From Saccoglossus kowalevskii (taxonomy: Eukaryota; Hemichordata; Enteropneusta; Harrimaniidae), in the NCBI RefSeq assembly GCF_000003605.2, contig NW_003132857.1, forward strand, positions 122,936 through 152,821: a stretch of 29,886 bases of DNA, written 5' to 3'. Positions 1 to 11,500 of the stretch are shown one piece after another. Under the pieces are notes generated by a model that saw nothing but the letters and a program-made list of their open reading frames with translations, searched no databases and was not told the DNA's origin. The position numbers and the translations under genes were made by a program. Position 1 is the stretch's first letter; each line of letters opens with the position of its first letter.

Positions 1-25
1 GTGTCATTGACAATGACTTGTTTTT
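1..25 (+). repeat. 3' terminal hairpin of a dispersed repeat, truncated by the window edge
   Basis: The first bases contain GTCATTG A CAATGAC followed by TTGT, a small inverted repeat. The same signature (GTGTCAT...CAATGACTTGT) ends the repeat copy at 26669-27422 and recurs at 4774-4795. It is therefore probably the 3' end of the same family, whose body lies left of the window. Confidence 0.55.
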
Positions 26-512
26 GGTTAAAATTTGTTCATATTAATTCTCTAATTAGCTAATTCGTTTTGTTCTGTTCATAATAGTTACCTGATTTAC
101 ATAATTAGTTTTCAGCTTTTCCATCAATATCTCATGTACAAGTAATTTTGAATTAATTTTTAATGTGTCTTCAATACTCTCAGCACACAGGAGTTCTTTC
201 TAAGCTTTCTTTGATTTTATTACTAGTATTGTGTGAATCGACAAATAACTTGCCAGATCAATCACATTTGTATAGTTCCTGATGATTGATTTCAGCAGGA
301 GAAAACTTTTCTCAAATTCAATAATATGGGACATTGTTATACCAAACAAAGTTATAGCCATGTCACCCTGGACTCAACTTTATAGTGAAAGTCATCTAAT
401 ATGACTTGGGTGTAGGTACCGGGTAATATGTCTTATTTTTTAAGTTTTATTTTCAAGTTGTTACTGACCTGACTGGAGCATTGATAGATATTACTATCTT
501 ATATTGTTGCAG
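26..512. other. Intron sequence of the Miro/RHOT gene
   Basis: AT-rich and CpG-poor sequence with no coding exon that I can recognise. It ends in a normal acceptor (TTGTTGCAG) at 504-512. The preceding Miro exon must lie upstream of the window. Confidence 0.6.
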
Positions 513-638
513 CTACATGAGATTGATGTAGGTATTTCTGATAGACTATCAGAAGATGATCTACAGTGTGATGTGGCTTGTCTTATTTATGATATCAGTG
601 ACCCCAGGACATTTGAATATTGTGCTAGGATGTACAAG
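513..638 (+). CDS. RHOT1: Miro exon a: C-terminal GTPase core
   Basis: 42 codons in phase 0, between acceptor TTGTTGCAG and donor AAG|GTAAGA. Starts LHEIDVGISD and ends FEYCARMYK, covering the CDVACLIYDISDP beta-strand and following helix of the second GTPase domain. Confidence 0.92.
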
Positions 639-3600
639 GTAAGATTATTTGAATTCAGATACAGGGTTTAGAACTCCCTCACATGTTTTATAGTTTGAAT
701 ATTCCCACCATAGAGGGCGGTTAACTAGATTTGCTGTGTTGTGAATGGTGTATAATGTACATCTTAATGGTGAAATATAAATTAGAAGTTGACCTTTTCA
801 CTGACGCTGTCAAGTGTTGTCACATTTCACTCTATCCAGGATATTTTCATTGAAATCCACAAACTATTTGATCATATTGTTCATGATTATCAAATATTTT
901 ATTTTTCACAGCGTCATTTTGTGAGGAGCACTGTGCCTTGTCTCCTAGTGGCTTCTAAAAGTGATCTTCATCCAGTGAGACAGGATCATGAAGTCCAACC
1001 AGCTCAGTTCTGCATAGACAACAAATTGCCTCCACCACAAACGCTAAGTGTTGTAGGAAGGGCAAACAGAGACATATATACAAAACTAGCCACTCTAGCT
1101 GCATACCCGTAAGTCTTTTTTATTTAAATACAGCCCTTTGTATTAGTATGCATGGATTTTTGCCCCCCCCCCCCTCCCATAAATTTTTTTTCAATCATGG
1201 TGATTTTTGTGCAATTTTTTGTTATTTAGTTAATTTTGAACAAGAACGATGTAATTTGTTTAAACTGCTTGAATAACAATAGTTTTCTGTTCATTTTTTC
1301 TGTTGGTATTCAAAGGTAAATATGGCTGTATTTCTTGAGTGATACTAAAACCCTAACGAAATAACCGACTTACCAACTCACTGCATGAAACTAACAAAAG
1401 CACAAACATTTTTACATTTTTTGAGAAAAAAAGCATCTGCAATTCTGTCATTGGATTTACCCATAAATTGGTAATTTCCTCATATCCATTCGGCATTGGC
1501 GTGCATATTTTTTACTTTTTTTTTTTGTTTGTTTTTATTTGTTTGTTTACTATTGCAGTATCGTGAAAGGTGTACATATACTTCACCCAGCAGCTGTTTG
1601 GATCAAAGCTAAACTGAGAGATTCCTTCCCACACAGGTTAAAACTATCTTTCTCTTTCATCCTACATTGATATTATATGTTTTGGTGTCACGTGTATTTT
1701 TACTTTGCAGATTTTCTTTCTGTTATGCCTTCTTAGTTTTGATTCACTTTGTTGTTGAGGCCAGTCATTCACCATGGCGATGATTCTATTTATGTCTGAT
1801 TTCTGCTTGAATATTTTTTTTTTACCTTAGGTCAAAGGTTACATTTAGTTTCGCGAAAATACAATATTTGTCTATTGAATAAAAATCAATAATGAAAATC
1901 TCATGCAAATTGATAATCATTGAATAGTAAGTTGATATCACATGACTTAATACCTGTTAGTGACACTACTACTTCTGTTTGATCAAAACTTCAATTCTAA
2001 GAAATCTAAATAGAAACAGTAACTATAATTTTAAAATGCAAACATGTCTCTTTTGGTGTCCCATGGCAAACATATGAATGTAATTAATGATTTGTTTCAG
2101 TTTTGTTTCTTAATTCAGTCATAATTTATCCCTTCATTGGATGTTTGTATTTCTCCATTATTGACCACAGTATATTTTATTTTCAGTTTGTCAAACTAGC
2201 ATGGCTGTAGCTGCTGCACTCACTAATTTAACTAACCCTATCTCATTTCAACTTGTTATTTGTTGTTCCCTGCAAACCGCTTTTTTCTTTATTGTATGTA
2301 GTATATAGCATGCTGTGATGTGTATGGATTTTGTGAATTTGGGGATAGTATATGTGTCCTCGACATATTTCTGCCAAATAAAATAGTTCAGCTTATTGTC
2401 TGATTGCCAAACTTGTTACCTCACTGATATTTTCTGTTATTTCTTGTTCTAATTTGCATGTTGTTTTTGCATGAAATCACATTGCATGGGACCAGATTGA
2501 AGCAGAACTGGCTTGAGCCTGATGGGTGGAGCCAAGATGAGGCAGAGTTGGTTAAACCAAAATGCTTGGGACCAGGCTGAAGCAGAGCTGACTTTAACCA
2601 AAATAGGTGGAACCAGACTGACGGAGATCTGGCTTGAACCACAATGGGTGGGACAAGGTTGAAGCGCAAGGGTGGGACAAGGTTGAAGCACAGCTTGCTT
2701 GAACCACAAGGGATTGGATCAGGCTGACTTGAACCACAATGAGTGGGACGAGGCTGAAGCAGATCTGACTTGAACCACAATGAGTGGGACGAGGCTGAAG
2801 CAGATCTGGCCTGAACCACAATGGGTGGAATGAGGCTGAAGCAGATCTGACTTGAACCACAATGGGTGGAAAGAGGCTGAAGCAGATCTGACTTGAACCA
2901 CAATGGGTGGGACGAGGCTGAAGCAGATCTGACTTGAACCACAATGAGTCGGACCAGGCTGAAGCAGATCTGACTTGAACCACAATGAGTGGGACGAGGC
3001 TGAAGCAGATCTGGCCTGAACCACAATGGGTGGGACGAGGCTGAAGCAGATCTGACTTGAACCACAATGGGTGGGACGAGGCTGAAGCAGATCTGACCTG
3101 AACCACAATGGGTGGGATGAGGCTGAAGCAGATCTGACTTGAACCACAATGAATGGGACCAGACTGAAGCAGATCTGACTTGAACCACAATGAGTGGGAC
3201 CAGGCTGAAGCAGATCTGACTTGAACCACAATGGGTGGGACCAGGCTGAAGCAGATCTGTCTTGAACCACAATGAGTGGGACGAGGCTGAAGCAGATCTG
3301 ACCTGAACCACAATGGGTGGAATGAGGCTGAAGCAGATCTGACCTGAACCACAATGAGTGGAACCAGGCTGAAGCAGATCTGACATGAACCACAATGAGT
3401 GGAACCAGGCTGAAGCAGATCTGACTTGAACCACAATGGGTGGGACGAGGCTGAAGCAGATCTGACTTGAACCACAATGGGTGGGACGAGGCTGATGCAG
3501 ATCTGACTTGAACCACAATGGGTGGGACGAGGCTGAAGCAGATCTGACTTGAACCACAATGGGTGGGACGAGGCTGAAGCAGATCTGACTTGAACCACAA

Positions 3601-4580
3601 TGAGTGGAACCAGGCTGAAGCAGATCTGACTTGAACCACAATGGGTGGGACGAGGCTGAAGCAGATCTGACTTAACCACAATGAGTGGGACGAGGCTGAA
3701 GCAGATCTGACTTGAACCACAATGGGTGGGACGAGGCTGAAGCAGATCTGACTTGAACCACAATGGGTGGGACGAGGCTGAAGCAGATCTGACTTGAACC
3801 ACAATGAGTGGAATGATGCTGAAGCAGATCTGACATGAACCACAATGGGTGGGACGAGGCTGAAGCAGATCTGACTTGAACCACAATGAGTGGAATGAGG
3901 CTGAAGCAGATCTGACCTGAACCACAATGAGTGGGACGAGACTGAAACAGATCTGACATGAACCACAATGGTTTATTGAAATGAGTTGGACCAGGCTGAA
4001 GCAGATCTGACTTGAACCGCAATGGGTTTTCCCAGGCTGAAGCAGAGTTGGCTTGAAATTGACTTTGGCATGTTTAAGGTCATTGCCATGTAATGGTGTA
4101 TGACTACCTGATTGAATAATGTCCAGTAAATTTTTCTCTCACTGTTCTTATCAAAAGAATATCTTCTAAGCCAAGTTCAAGCTCACTTCTTGTTTTTTTT
4201 TCTATTGGATATTTTTTATTGTGTTACCTTGATGCTTTATTTTTTATAACTTTCTTTATTTCAGCATGGCATTCAGTGATATATACACCCACATTGTCAT
4301 TTTGCAGCATGTCAGCCTTATTTACTTCTTTTTTTCGTTTCTTAAAAGCATATTATTGTAGATCATGATATTTTCTAACTCCTGAATCTGCTTTCTTTCT
4401 GTCATGCTTGATGTCTCACCTTGGTGTTACCTCTATTCAGAATTAATTGCACTCACTCATTCTTTCTCAGGAAAAAAAATTGTATTTTAGGAATGTATTC
4501 AGAATACTTTGCAAGTGAGATTTAATACTATAGCCACTGTTTTAATCCCTGTTTACTAAATTAAATGTGTGTGGGTGTGT

Positions 4581-4618
<38 letters not shown>

Positions 4619-6357
4619 CTACATATTTATTTGAATTTGTACAAAGAAAACAAGTTATGGTTTAAATAAAACTGCTTGGAAAAAAAAAAGCAAAACTTTT
4701 ATTTCAAACTTGGTACATGACAGTCATTTAAAAAATAAATTAAAATTTTGCTTTGTCTTGCTCAACAAGAACTGTGTCATGTCAATGACTTGTAATAATT
4801 ATCTTATCTTATCTCAGCTTATCTTATCTCAGCTTACACAATGTATCTAGGCCAAGTTGACAGTGACCCCATTTTTTTTATTGATTTTGTTCAAAATTAT
4901 TTTATGATATTCATTGTTTATTTTAGCAGGCAGTAATTGTTTAAAAAGCAACTACATTGGACTACTCCAATTGCTGTTTGTACTTAGATTCAACCCATTA
5001 CCTGTTTCCGTCATTAACATCTATTAAATGGACCATAGCAATGTCTTTGTAGTTGTAACAACTTTAAAAGATCCCATGCTAATCTAAAGTAAATATGTTA
5101 TTTATAACTAAAGAATATGTCTGTGTTGACAAAGCTGGTTTCTCCCAACAACACAAAGACAGATTTGTCAAGTATCTACTCACCATACTACTAGTACCCA
5201 TATTCCTAGATATGACCTTCTTAATCATAGCCATTGTGTATTTAATATTCATCATTACTAAGGGTGTTTATAATGTAGTTGAGTTTATTATAAGTGTGGA
5301 AAACCAAGTATACTTTTGACTTGGGTGGGTTTTGTCCATCTAAAAATATATTTGAAATCTTCTTAGTGTTTTTTTTATCTCTCTAAAAAGTATACTTTAA
5401 ATTGTCTTAATGGGTATTATCCCTCTAAAAAGTTTTAATTTACTTGAGTGGGTATTATCCCTCTATTGTATATTCACCCTTTTTAATGTGCATGTATTAT
5501 TTACTCAAACATTTTAAAAGAAAAATCAAGCTCTTATATACGTACTAAACTACGGTTATTGTGCATTCTTGATGTGCTTAGCAGTTTAATATATCACTTT
5601 ATATCAGGCAGTTATTTATTATTTACATAACAATTGTTACTTTACCATATGTATGTATGTATGTCACAGTACGGTAAGGGGAAATTTCGGACAAGTATAT
5701 ATCTATATCCTCACTGTATCTTGTTGCTTGGCGCATAACTTACTGTTGAAAAAGGGATTTTTTTGAAAATTTATGAAAAAGATAATTTTGTTTTTCAATT
5801 AAATGTTTAACCTATTTTAAAATGGCATGATAGTAAGATTTAACGCTTGGAGAAATAACAAAGTCATTGTTTCCATAGAAATAAGGTCAGGTATTCCTCT
5901 CTTTCCGCTCAGCAGAATATCAAGAATTTCCAACATTTTTTGGTTTGCTGTGTCCATAATTAAAGACATTTTTTCAATATACAAAAGGGAACATGGGAAA
6001 TAGAATATGCGAATAACACTCACCATGGTATCCCACAATGCCACAGGGCAATCCCAGGGATTGCTAGGTTCATCTTTAAAATCTAAAAAATATGTTTTAT
6101 ATTAATTATAAAATGAGATTAGTAACAACTATGAATATGGTCAGAATGTTATTTCTGAATTGTATTTCAGCAATCATGAAATATAAAGAAAAAAAAAACT
6201 GTTTTGATGTTAATCTTTTATTTACTTTCTTTGCAGACATTTGTGTGGAATGCAGACTCGAAAAAAGAACATCTGGATCACCGTAAGCGTGTGTGCTGCT
6301 GCCGCTGCTGTCCTTGGTATCATTTTCTACAAAGTTGTCAGAACACCCATTAGATAA
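513..6357 (+). CDS. RHOT1: Mitochondrial Rho GTPase (Miro/RHOT), C-terminal exons, 5' partial
   Basis: 3' part of a Miro gene: join(513-638, 912-1108, 1559-1636, 6237-6357). Miro proteins are tail-anchored mitochondrial outer-membrane proteins with two GTPase domains flanking paired EF hands, and they link mitochondria to kinesin/dynein adaptors. The segment covers the end of the C-terminal GTPase domain and the anchor. Visible motifs are LIYDISDPRTFEYCARMYK, PCLLVASKSDL (the SKSD G4 guanine-specificity motif, in the form typical of the Miro C-terminal GTPase) and NKLPPPQ. The last exon gives a basic TRKKN followed by a roughly 20-residue hydrophobic Ala-rich helix and a short VVRTPIR tail ending in TAA. 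All junctions are GT-AG with compatible phases. The N-terminal GTPase and EF hands are outside the window. The vertebrate RHOT1/RHOT2 split cannot be assigned; the symbol is by family. Confidence 0.93.
912..1108 (+). CDS. RHOT1: Miro exon b: G4 motif of the C-terminal GTPase
   Basis: 197 nt from acceptor TTTTTCACAG to donor CC|GTAAGT, leaving phase 2. Encodes RHFVRSTVPCLLVASKSDL and then the PPPQ segment, ending KLATLAAYP. The final Pro codon is split CC|N and can be completed either by the cassette exon (T) or directly by the last exon (A). Confidence 0.93.
1559..1636 (+). CDS. RHOT1: Miro cassette exon, probably alternatively spliced
   Basis: 78 nt (26 codons) between TACTATTGCAG and CACAG|GTTAAA, phase 2 on both sides, so inclusion or skipping keeps the frame. 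Encodes IVKGVHILHPAAVWIKAKLR plus DSFPH. Skipping joins exon b directly to the last exon as YP-HLCGMQT, which is the spacing of vertebrate RHOT1 without its optional inserts. Mammalian RHOT1 is known to carry optional cassettes between the GTPase domain and the tail anchor, so this exon may be an equivalent. The donor is weaker (GTTAAA) than its neighbours. Confidence 0.75.
1637..2480. other. Miro intron, left part
   Basis: AT-rich, CpG-poor sequence with scattered T-runs. I see no coding exon, RNA gene or recognisable element before the minisatellite starts. Confidence 0.5.
2485..4065. repeat. 41-bp minisatellite array in the Miro intron
   Basis: Tandem array with unit GACTTGAACCACAATGGGTG followed by GGACGAGGCTGAAGCAGATCT (41 bp). 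Between 2761 and 4003 there are 31 AGATCT sites. Spacing is exactly 41 bp from 2761 to 3663, then one 40-bp unit (one base lost near 3674), then 41 bp again to 3949, then one longer unit. Units differ at a few two-state sites (GGGTGG/GAGTGG, GACGAGG/GACCAGG/GATGAGG). The flanks (2485-2750 and 3960-4065) are more diverged, with deletions and a small insertion. That pattern is expected if the centre is homogenised by unequal exchange. The minus strand is nearly stop-free in all three frames, which produces long spurious reading frames. Confidence 0.97.
4066..4565. other. Miro intron between minisatellite and microsatellite
   Basis: T-rich sequence with several acceptor-like tracts (for example TTTATTTCAG at 4264) but no convincing paired donor or conserved peptide. 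Confidence 0.45.
4566..4614. repeat. (GT)n microsatellite
   Basis: A near-pure GT run of about 48 bp with a few GGG interruptions at its left end, followed by TATATCTAC. Confidence 0.97.
4774..4795 (+). repeat. Isolated 3' terminus of the dispersed repeat family
   Basis: AACTGTGTCATGTCAATGAC followed by TTGT matches the terminus of the copy ending at 27422 and the window start. I see no AACGGGGACT core or element body directly to the left, so it may be a solo or heavily truncated end. Confidence 0.4.
4796..6236. other. Miro last intron, right part
   Basis: AT-rich, CpG-poor. Contains a short direct duplication of ATCTTATCTCAGCTT near 4804-4835 and an ATGT repeat near 5648. A hydrophobic 74-residue frame at 5095-5319 has no splice or family support. 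The acceptor for the last exon is TTTCTTTGCAG at 6226-6236. Confidence 0.5.
6237..6357 (+). CDS. RHOT1: Miro terminal exon: tail anchor and stop
   Basis: 121 nt. The first A completes the split codon, then HLCGMQTRKKN, a hydrophobic helix (IWITVSVCAAAAAVLGIIFY), the short tail KVVRTPIR and TAA at 6355-6357. The arrangement (basic residues, one helix, short charged C-terminus) is that of a mitochondrial outer-membrane tail anchor and matches the Miro family. A different frame of the same exon is open but has no family match. Confidence 0.9.
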
Positions 6358-8500
6358 CAGTATCATCAGATTTCATTGTACTGTGAATATCCTCAGCTAT
6401 CAGTGTTGATTTGTTTGTTGTTGCAGCTATTGTAGTGAGCCATAATTATACCATACCATACATCAGCAATAACAGATTGGTTTAGTTTTAATTCATCATT
6501 GGCTGATCATGGTCAATTTGATCCCAATGAACCAATAAGAATAGTTCTAATACATGACATGTAACATACTGTCCAATCCCAGGACTTGTTGCTTATATTT
6601 TATAGTTTATCTGTCTATAAACCAAATTGTTATATATCGGATGATACAACCTTTCGTACCTGAAATCACACTGTATAGTCTTGTAAACCATATTCTTACA
6701 AGAAGACATAGAATGTGATCAGTTAAAGGAAGGGGAGTTATTTTTTTTTTCTCGATTTGACAAGGAATGCTCAGCTGTGACTTTGGAAAACAGAGAAAAA
6801 TAAATTCTAAATGGTTTCATCTAAGCTGCTAGAAATTTGAAAAAAATCCCAAGACCCACAGTGAAAAAAATGTGCACTGCTGCAACATTATGTGATTTTT
6901 CATGATTTGTGAAAGTCACCAAAAATTGTTGTTTCTCAGAATTACCCTTCCATGTTTTAGCCAAATATACATCTTTAAGAGCCCACTATGTCAATATAAA
7001 CAATTGCCTTTTTATATAATGATTGATTTTGTCTTTAGGGTGTAGTCAGAAATGCGTTTTGTGCAACTGATGTTTGCTTGTTTTTGTCGGTCTCAAATTA
7101 GCAGAGAAATCTTAGATATATGACCCAAACTGATATTGTATTGTAAATAAATGATGACTCCACAAGACAAAACCCTAATAATAATTTCATATTAAATATG
7201 CATATGTGTTACTGAAACATTAAATGGGCTGGTTTTATTTGTGCATCTCTGGTTTTCAATCTAATAATTTACTATTTGGCATTGAAGCCTTTGTTAAACC
7301 GAACACATACAGTCTCCCACAAATAATTTTTACTATGCATTTTTTTAAACCATACTGTAAATGTATTATTTTCTGGACTTCAACACATTATTGTGACATT
7401 ACCAATTTACTGTGGCCGAAATAAATTATATAACTTTATATGGGTATGCTACAAGTATAGGCAGAAATATTATAGCTTCTGTGTGACAACTTTTTCACCT
7501 GCTATATATTGTGTTAGAAGTGCATGGGTCAGTATGAATCTCTGTTGGGGATTTGCTTCTAACAATGCAAATACCATATTGACTATTATTTGTATCCCTC
7601 TCTTCCCTATGATGGACATATAGAAACCCTCTTATCGCAATGATTAACTGCTCAAGTATAAGCTACCGGTATCTTCATTGTTTTTCTACATTCTGTTGAA
7701 ATTTCAGTTGGTCATAAGTTGTATTCTTGACAGTTTATATAAATAACCAATGTATGATGCATTTCTCCACTTACATTCATGCAAGTATTTCAAATATTTG
7801 CAATACTGCTCTTAATTAATTATAACTATGATAAGTCAAAGATGTGTGTAAACTCCACTTACTGTCACCACCATATTTTGTTTTGCATGCCAAAACAACA
7901 TTTCTAGCTAAGTTAATGACTGTTTTGCTATGCATTGTTTTGAGATTGTTGTGTTGGGTAAAAGTTGGATAAAATCAACACAGGATGTCAGGAGGGACAT
8001 GTTGAATATCAATAAAAGATGCATTTCCCTTTTCAAAATTCAATTTCAGCCAGTCATTTAAATTGCTGCATCACAAATCTCAAAAATTAAACAAAAGGCA
8101 TGTGTTGGTGCACTCTTGTACACCAGTCATTGATGCATGGATGATGCTACTAAGTAGAGATGTTAATCATGCATTCTCAATATGTACTCTGTATTTTTAA
8201 TATAGCTGTATTATTATGACTGGTTTTATAAACCTGTAAGTGATTCGTCTCGTTGTCTTTCATAAAAATGGCTTGATCCAATCAGTTCAGATGTTGATGT
8301 GCAGAGCAGTCAGCAACTTAGCTGGCAATCTTGCTGTCTGGCAATATGGTGTTGGAAGTAAAGACCTTTAGAAATTTGGACACTAGTATTTTTAGCACTG
8401 TATAGTTAAATGGACATTTTTGAGGAGTTTGAGGGTTTATGTGGAGATGTGTCTGTCTTTTAGTGCCATCAGTCATATGTTAAGTTTGTTTTTTTACAAG
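6358..8500 (+). other. 3' UTR and downstream flank of the Miro gene
   Basis: AT-rich and low in CpG, like the gene body. Poly(A)-signal hexamers AATAAA occur at 6799-6804, 7146-7151 and 7420-7425. I cannot tell which is used. No other reading frame here has recognisable content. The CpG-poor character ends at about 8.8 kb. Confidence 0.45.
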
Positions 8501-11500
8501 TCAATTGATTAAAATACGTTTTATCAATGGAACAACTGTTTTATTTCATTAGCACACCACCATGAGTGAAAAGACAGGAGTGTGGAATGCCAAGCAGCCC
8601 TATATGTATATTGATATAAAGTTATTTGAATCACGTGTAAATTGCGATTAAATATGGAGCAAATATTAATTTACAATTGGGCATACCAATTAACTAGTTG
8701 CATTTTGTTTGGTTCTTAAAGCTGTATTGTCGGCAAAACTTAGTTAATTTAACTTAGTTAACTTTTTAATTGTTAGTAAGTAAGACCAAAATCAAATCTG
8801 ACAGCTATGACGTTCGTGAGTTGTTCTGATCAAAACATGACTCATTCTGTCGTTTCTCGGCTAAAGAGAGAGAGAGCCAATACTTTGAGGTCGAATTGGA
8901 ACTAGTTCGCATTGCTTCTGGCGACATGAGGATCTGTTGCGTGTAACCAGAGATTGTATTTGGTGTAATGACCCACTTTCGATTACTCATTGTAATTGTT
9001 ACCATCAATGTGCACAGTTCCGTGTCCAATTGAGAACTATATAATACATTGTTTTGGTGGAAATTCCAAGTTTAATGCGGAATTAGTGAAGTCATGTGAT
9101 GATCAATTAGTCAAGCTCTAAATATACTCCCCCTCTCCGTCACGCACGTCTTCTGGAAACCCTATAGTGGTACTTTTCTGACATGCAAATGTACACGAAT
9201 TAATGATTAGAGCATTCATAGAGACATTTCTGTGTTTCTGTAACCATGGTATAATACTATATACAATTATCTCCGTACACCAAGCCCTTTCCCTCCATTT
9301 TTATCATAAATATATAAAAGCCGAGACAACCAGATCGTAAGTTAACGTTTTTTTCAAAAGAAAAAAAGTTATCGGTCAAATTGACAGAATTATGGAAATC
9401 GCGATGCTGTGCAAAAAAACACTCATACGTGGTAAAAATGCCCGATTCAAAATAGATAGTCTTTCTGAGAACCCGCTCAGGAACACAGAAAGGAATTTTT
9501 CCGAAGATGTACAATATGTTGTATATGTTATTAATAAATTTAAATACAAATATTAGATCTAGAACATGTCTTTAAGTTCGTGATTCTAGTTTACATGAAT
9601 TTGTATCACTTCAGAGGGCCCGGGTGTTTTAATATTTAAATAACGGCAGATTCGACTTTCGATGAAATATCGTTCACTGTTCAAGTGCATCTAATAAGAT
9701 TCAATAAACAATATAAATATCCATATCGACATCAAAATGCTAAATTATTCATAAAAAGACTTAAACATGCCATAGTTCTGAAAATATTGCTTACTGATTA
9801 AAACAATTCTGACACATTTATCGAATAATTATTATTGTAATTTAAAATTCCACATTAATTTTTCAAGGCCGACATGTACCGTAATACTACACTTCACAAT
9901 TGTTTAAGAAATGTGATCATTTGAAATACAACTATCAAGAGCAAGTGACACTACAACTATAAATTATTATAAATGTAGAGGAAGGATATGTTTTTGAATG
10001 AATGAGATATATGTAACTGTGGAGTTAGGAATGCCCCTAAAATAAGTATATATACTCATACTCTGTCATTGTTGATTGATATTTAATCAACGCTTTTTAA
10101 AACAGGACTTATTCAAAATATGATAATTTCAAATAGAACTTTATTGGTCGCAACCTATTGGTAATAAAAATTGCAATATCCTCTCAAGTATTATTTCCTT
10201 GTGTTTGCCCACGCCACAGACTGTAAGAATATATATGATTGAACTGGGTAAACATTATACTCTTCTGTTTAAGATCACCGTTGTGCCTAACATTCGTGAC
10301 TGATACTGGGAATCTTGTTTGAATGTACCACTTTTTATACAACATTTTGGTTCTCAATGTTCTAATGGGATTTTGATCCATATTTAATTGAATGACTATA
10401 AATCATAAGTTTAATTATTTTTCAGAACACTACTTGTTATTGGAATACAGTGTTTTACTGTATTACTTATTACATATTTATTATTACTAATTGAGTGATG
10501 TATTGATCCAGAATTCCTCGTGGCACCTAATATGAATAAATTTGGAAAACCTAGAAATACGGGTTTCTAAACGGGGACACAAATATGATCACGCGAACTG
10601 AATTGCTCTTTTATTTCGTCGTGTTATTTTAGAATGTTTCTCAATTAAATATTTTTCCCATAGTAACAGTGGAGATAAGACATCGATTCTTCTATTCCAT
10701 ATTTGGTTTACTCTTCAAGGAAGGAATGGGAAAGCCATCACTAACTGTGACGGTATATAATATTACACCGAGCTGCCCAGTGTTAGCTTTTACACACTCA
10801 CGCACGCCACATGAACCAATTCAAAACTGGTAGTTATAAAAAATACTTACAAATATCGTAAATATGGAATATCACATCATAATAAGAAAAAAATGCATGT
10901 TAATAACTGTGAGTAATTCCCTTAAATGTATTTCATATAAGTTCCTCATCTCAGTGGGGTTTGAAATATGAACGTCTTCCTGGTGCTCGAGGAAGCAAAG
11001 GGGATAGCTGGTACAGATTACAGGAAATAAAAACGGCATTTTACGTTTTTACATGAAACAAAATTTCATTTACAGTAAAAAAAATAGGTTTTTACATTTT
11101 ACAGATAAAGCAAATTCCCAATTACATTTTTATAATATGTTTGATAATTTGAGTTTAAGAATCAAAATTGGAAATTGCGACATTCATTTTTAATCTGGAA
11201 AATACTTTATACTATGCTTGCAAACAATAATATCTTTGTGCAAATTACATTTTACGCCTTGCCCATGTCTACGAATTGACGTTTTTTATTTATTTAAATT
11301 ACATTATTACGAAAATAAAAAACACACTTGATTACACCTTACGAAAATACCCCTTGCCGACCCACTTAGTTGTCAATATATCAAAACACAGTCTCTGAAT
11401 AACGAAGTTTTGGTATAGTTCACAAAGGCTCATGTTTCAGTTCATTGAATATGAATTTGGTATGAGATAAGCATCGTCATCAGTTGGGTTTTTACGCTAT

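Noticed and set aside
2421-4022. Long minus-strand reading frames (up to 443 codons) of Ser/Leu/Pro/Cys-rich repeats
   Set aside because: They are produced by the 41-bp minisatellite, which is open in all three frames. The three frames overlap and encode each other's repeats. There are no flanking gene features, so I do not call a protein.
4265-4372. Possible extra Miro exon after TTTATTTCAG (MAFSDIYTHIVILQ...)
   Set aside because: Phase would allow it, but there is no convincing donor before the in-frame stop and no family resemblance.
5095-5319. 74-codon hydrophobic frame in the last Miro intron
   Set aside because: Looks like a membrane segment, but AT-rich DNA gives Ile/Leu/Phe-rich frames by chance. 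No homology or gene context.
8805-9029. 74-codon minus-strand frame in a CpG-richer patch
   Set aside because: No recognised domain, and no exon partner found.
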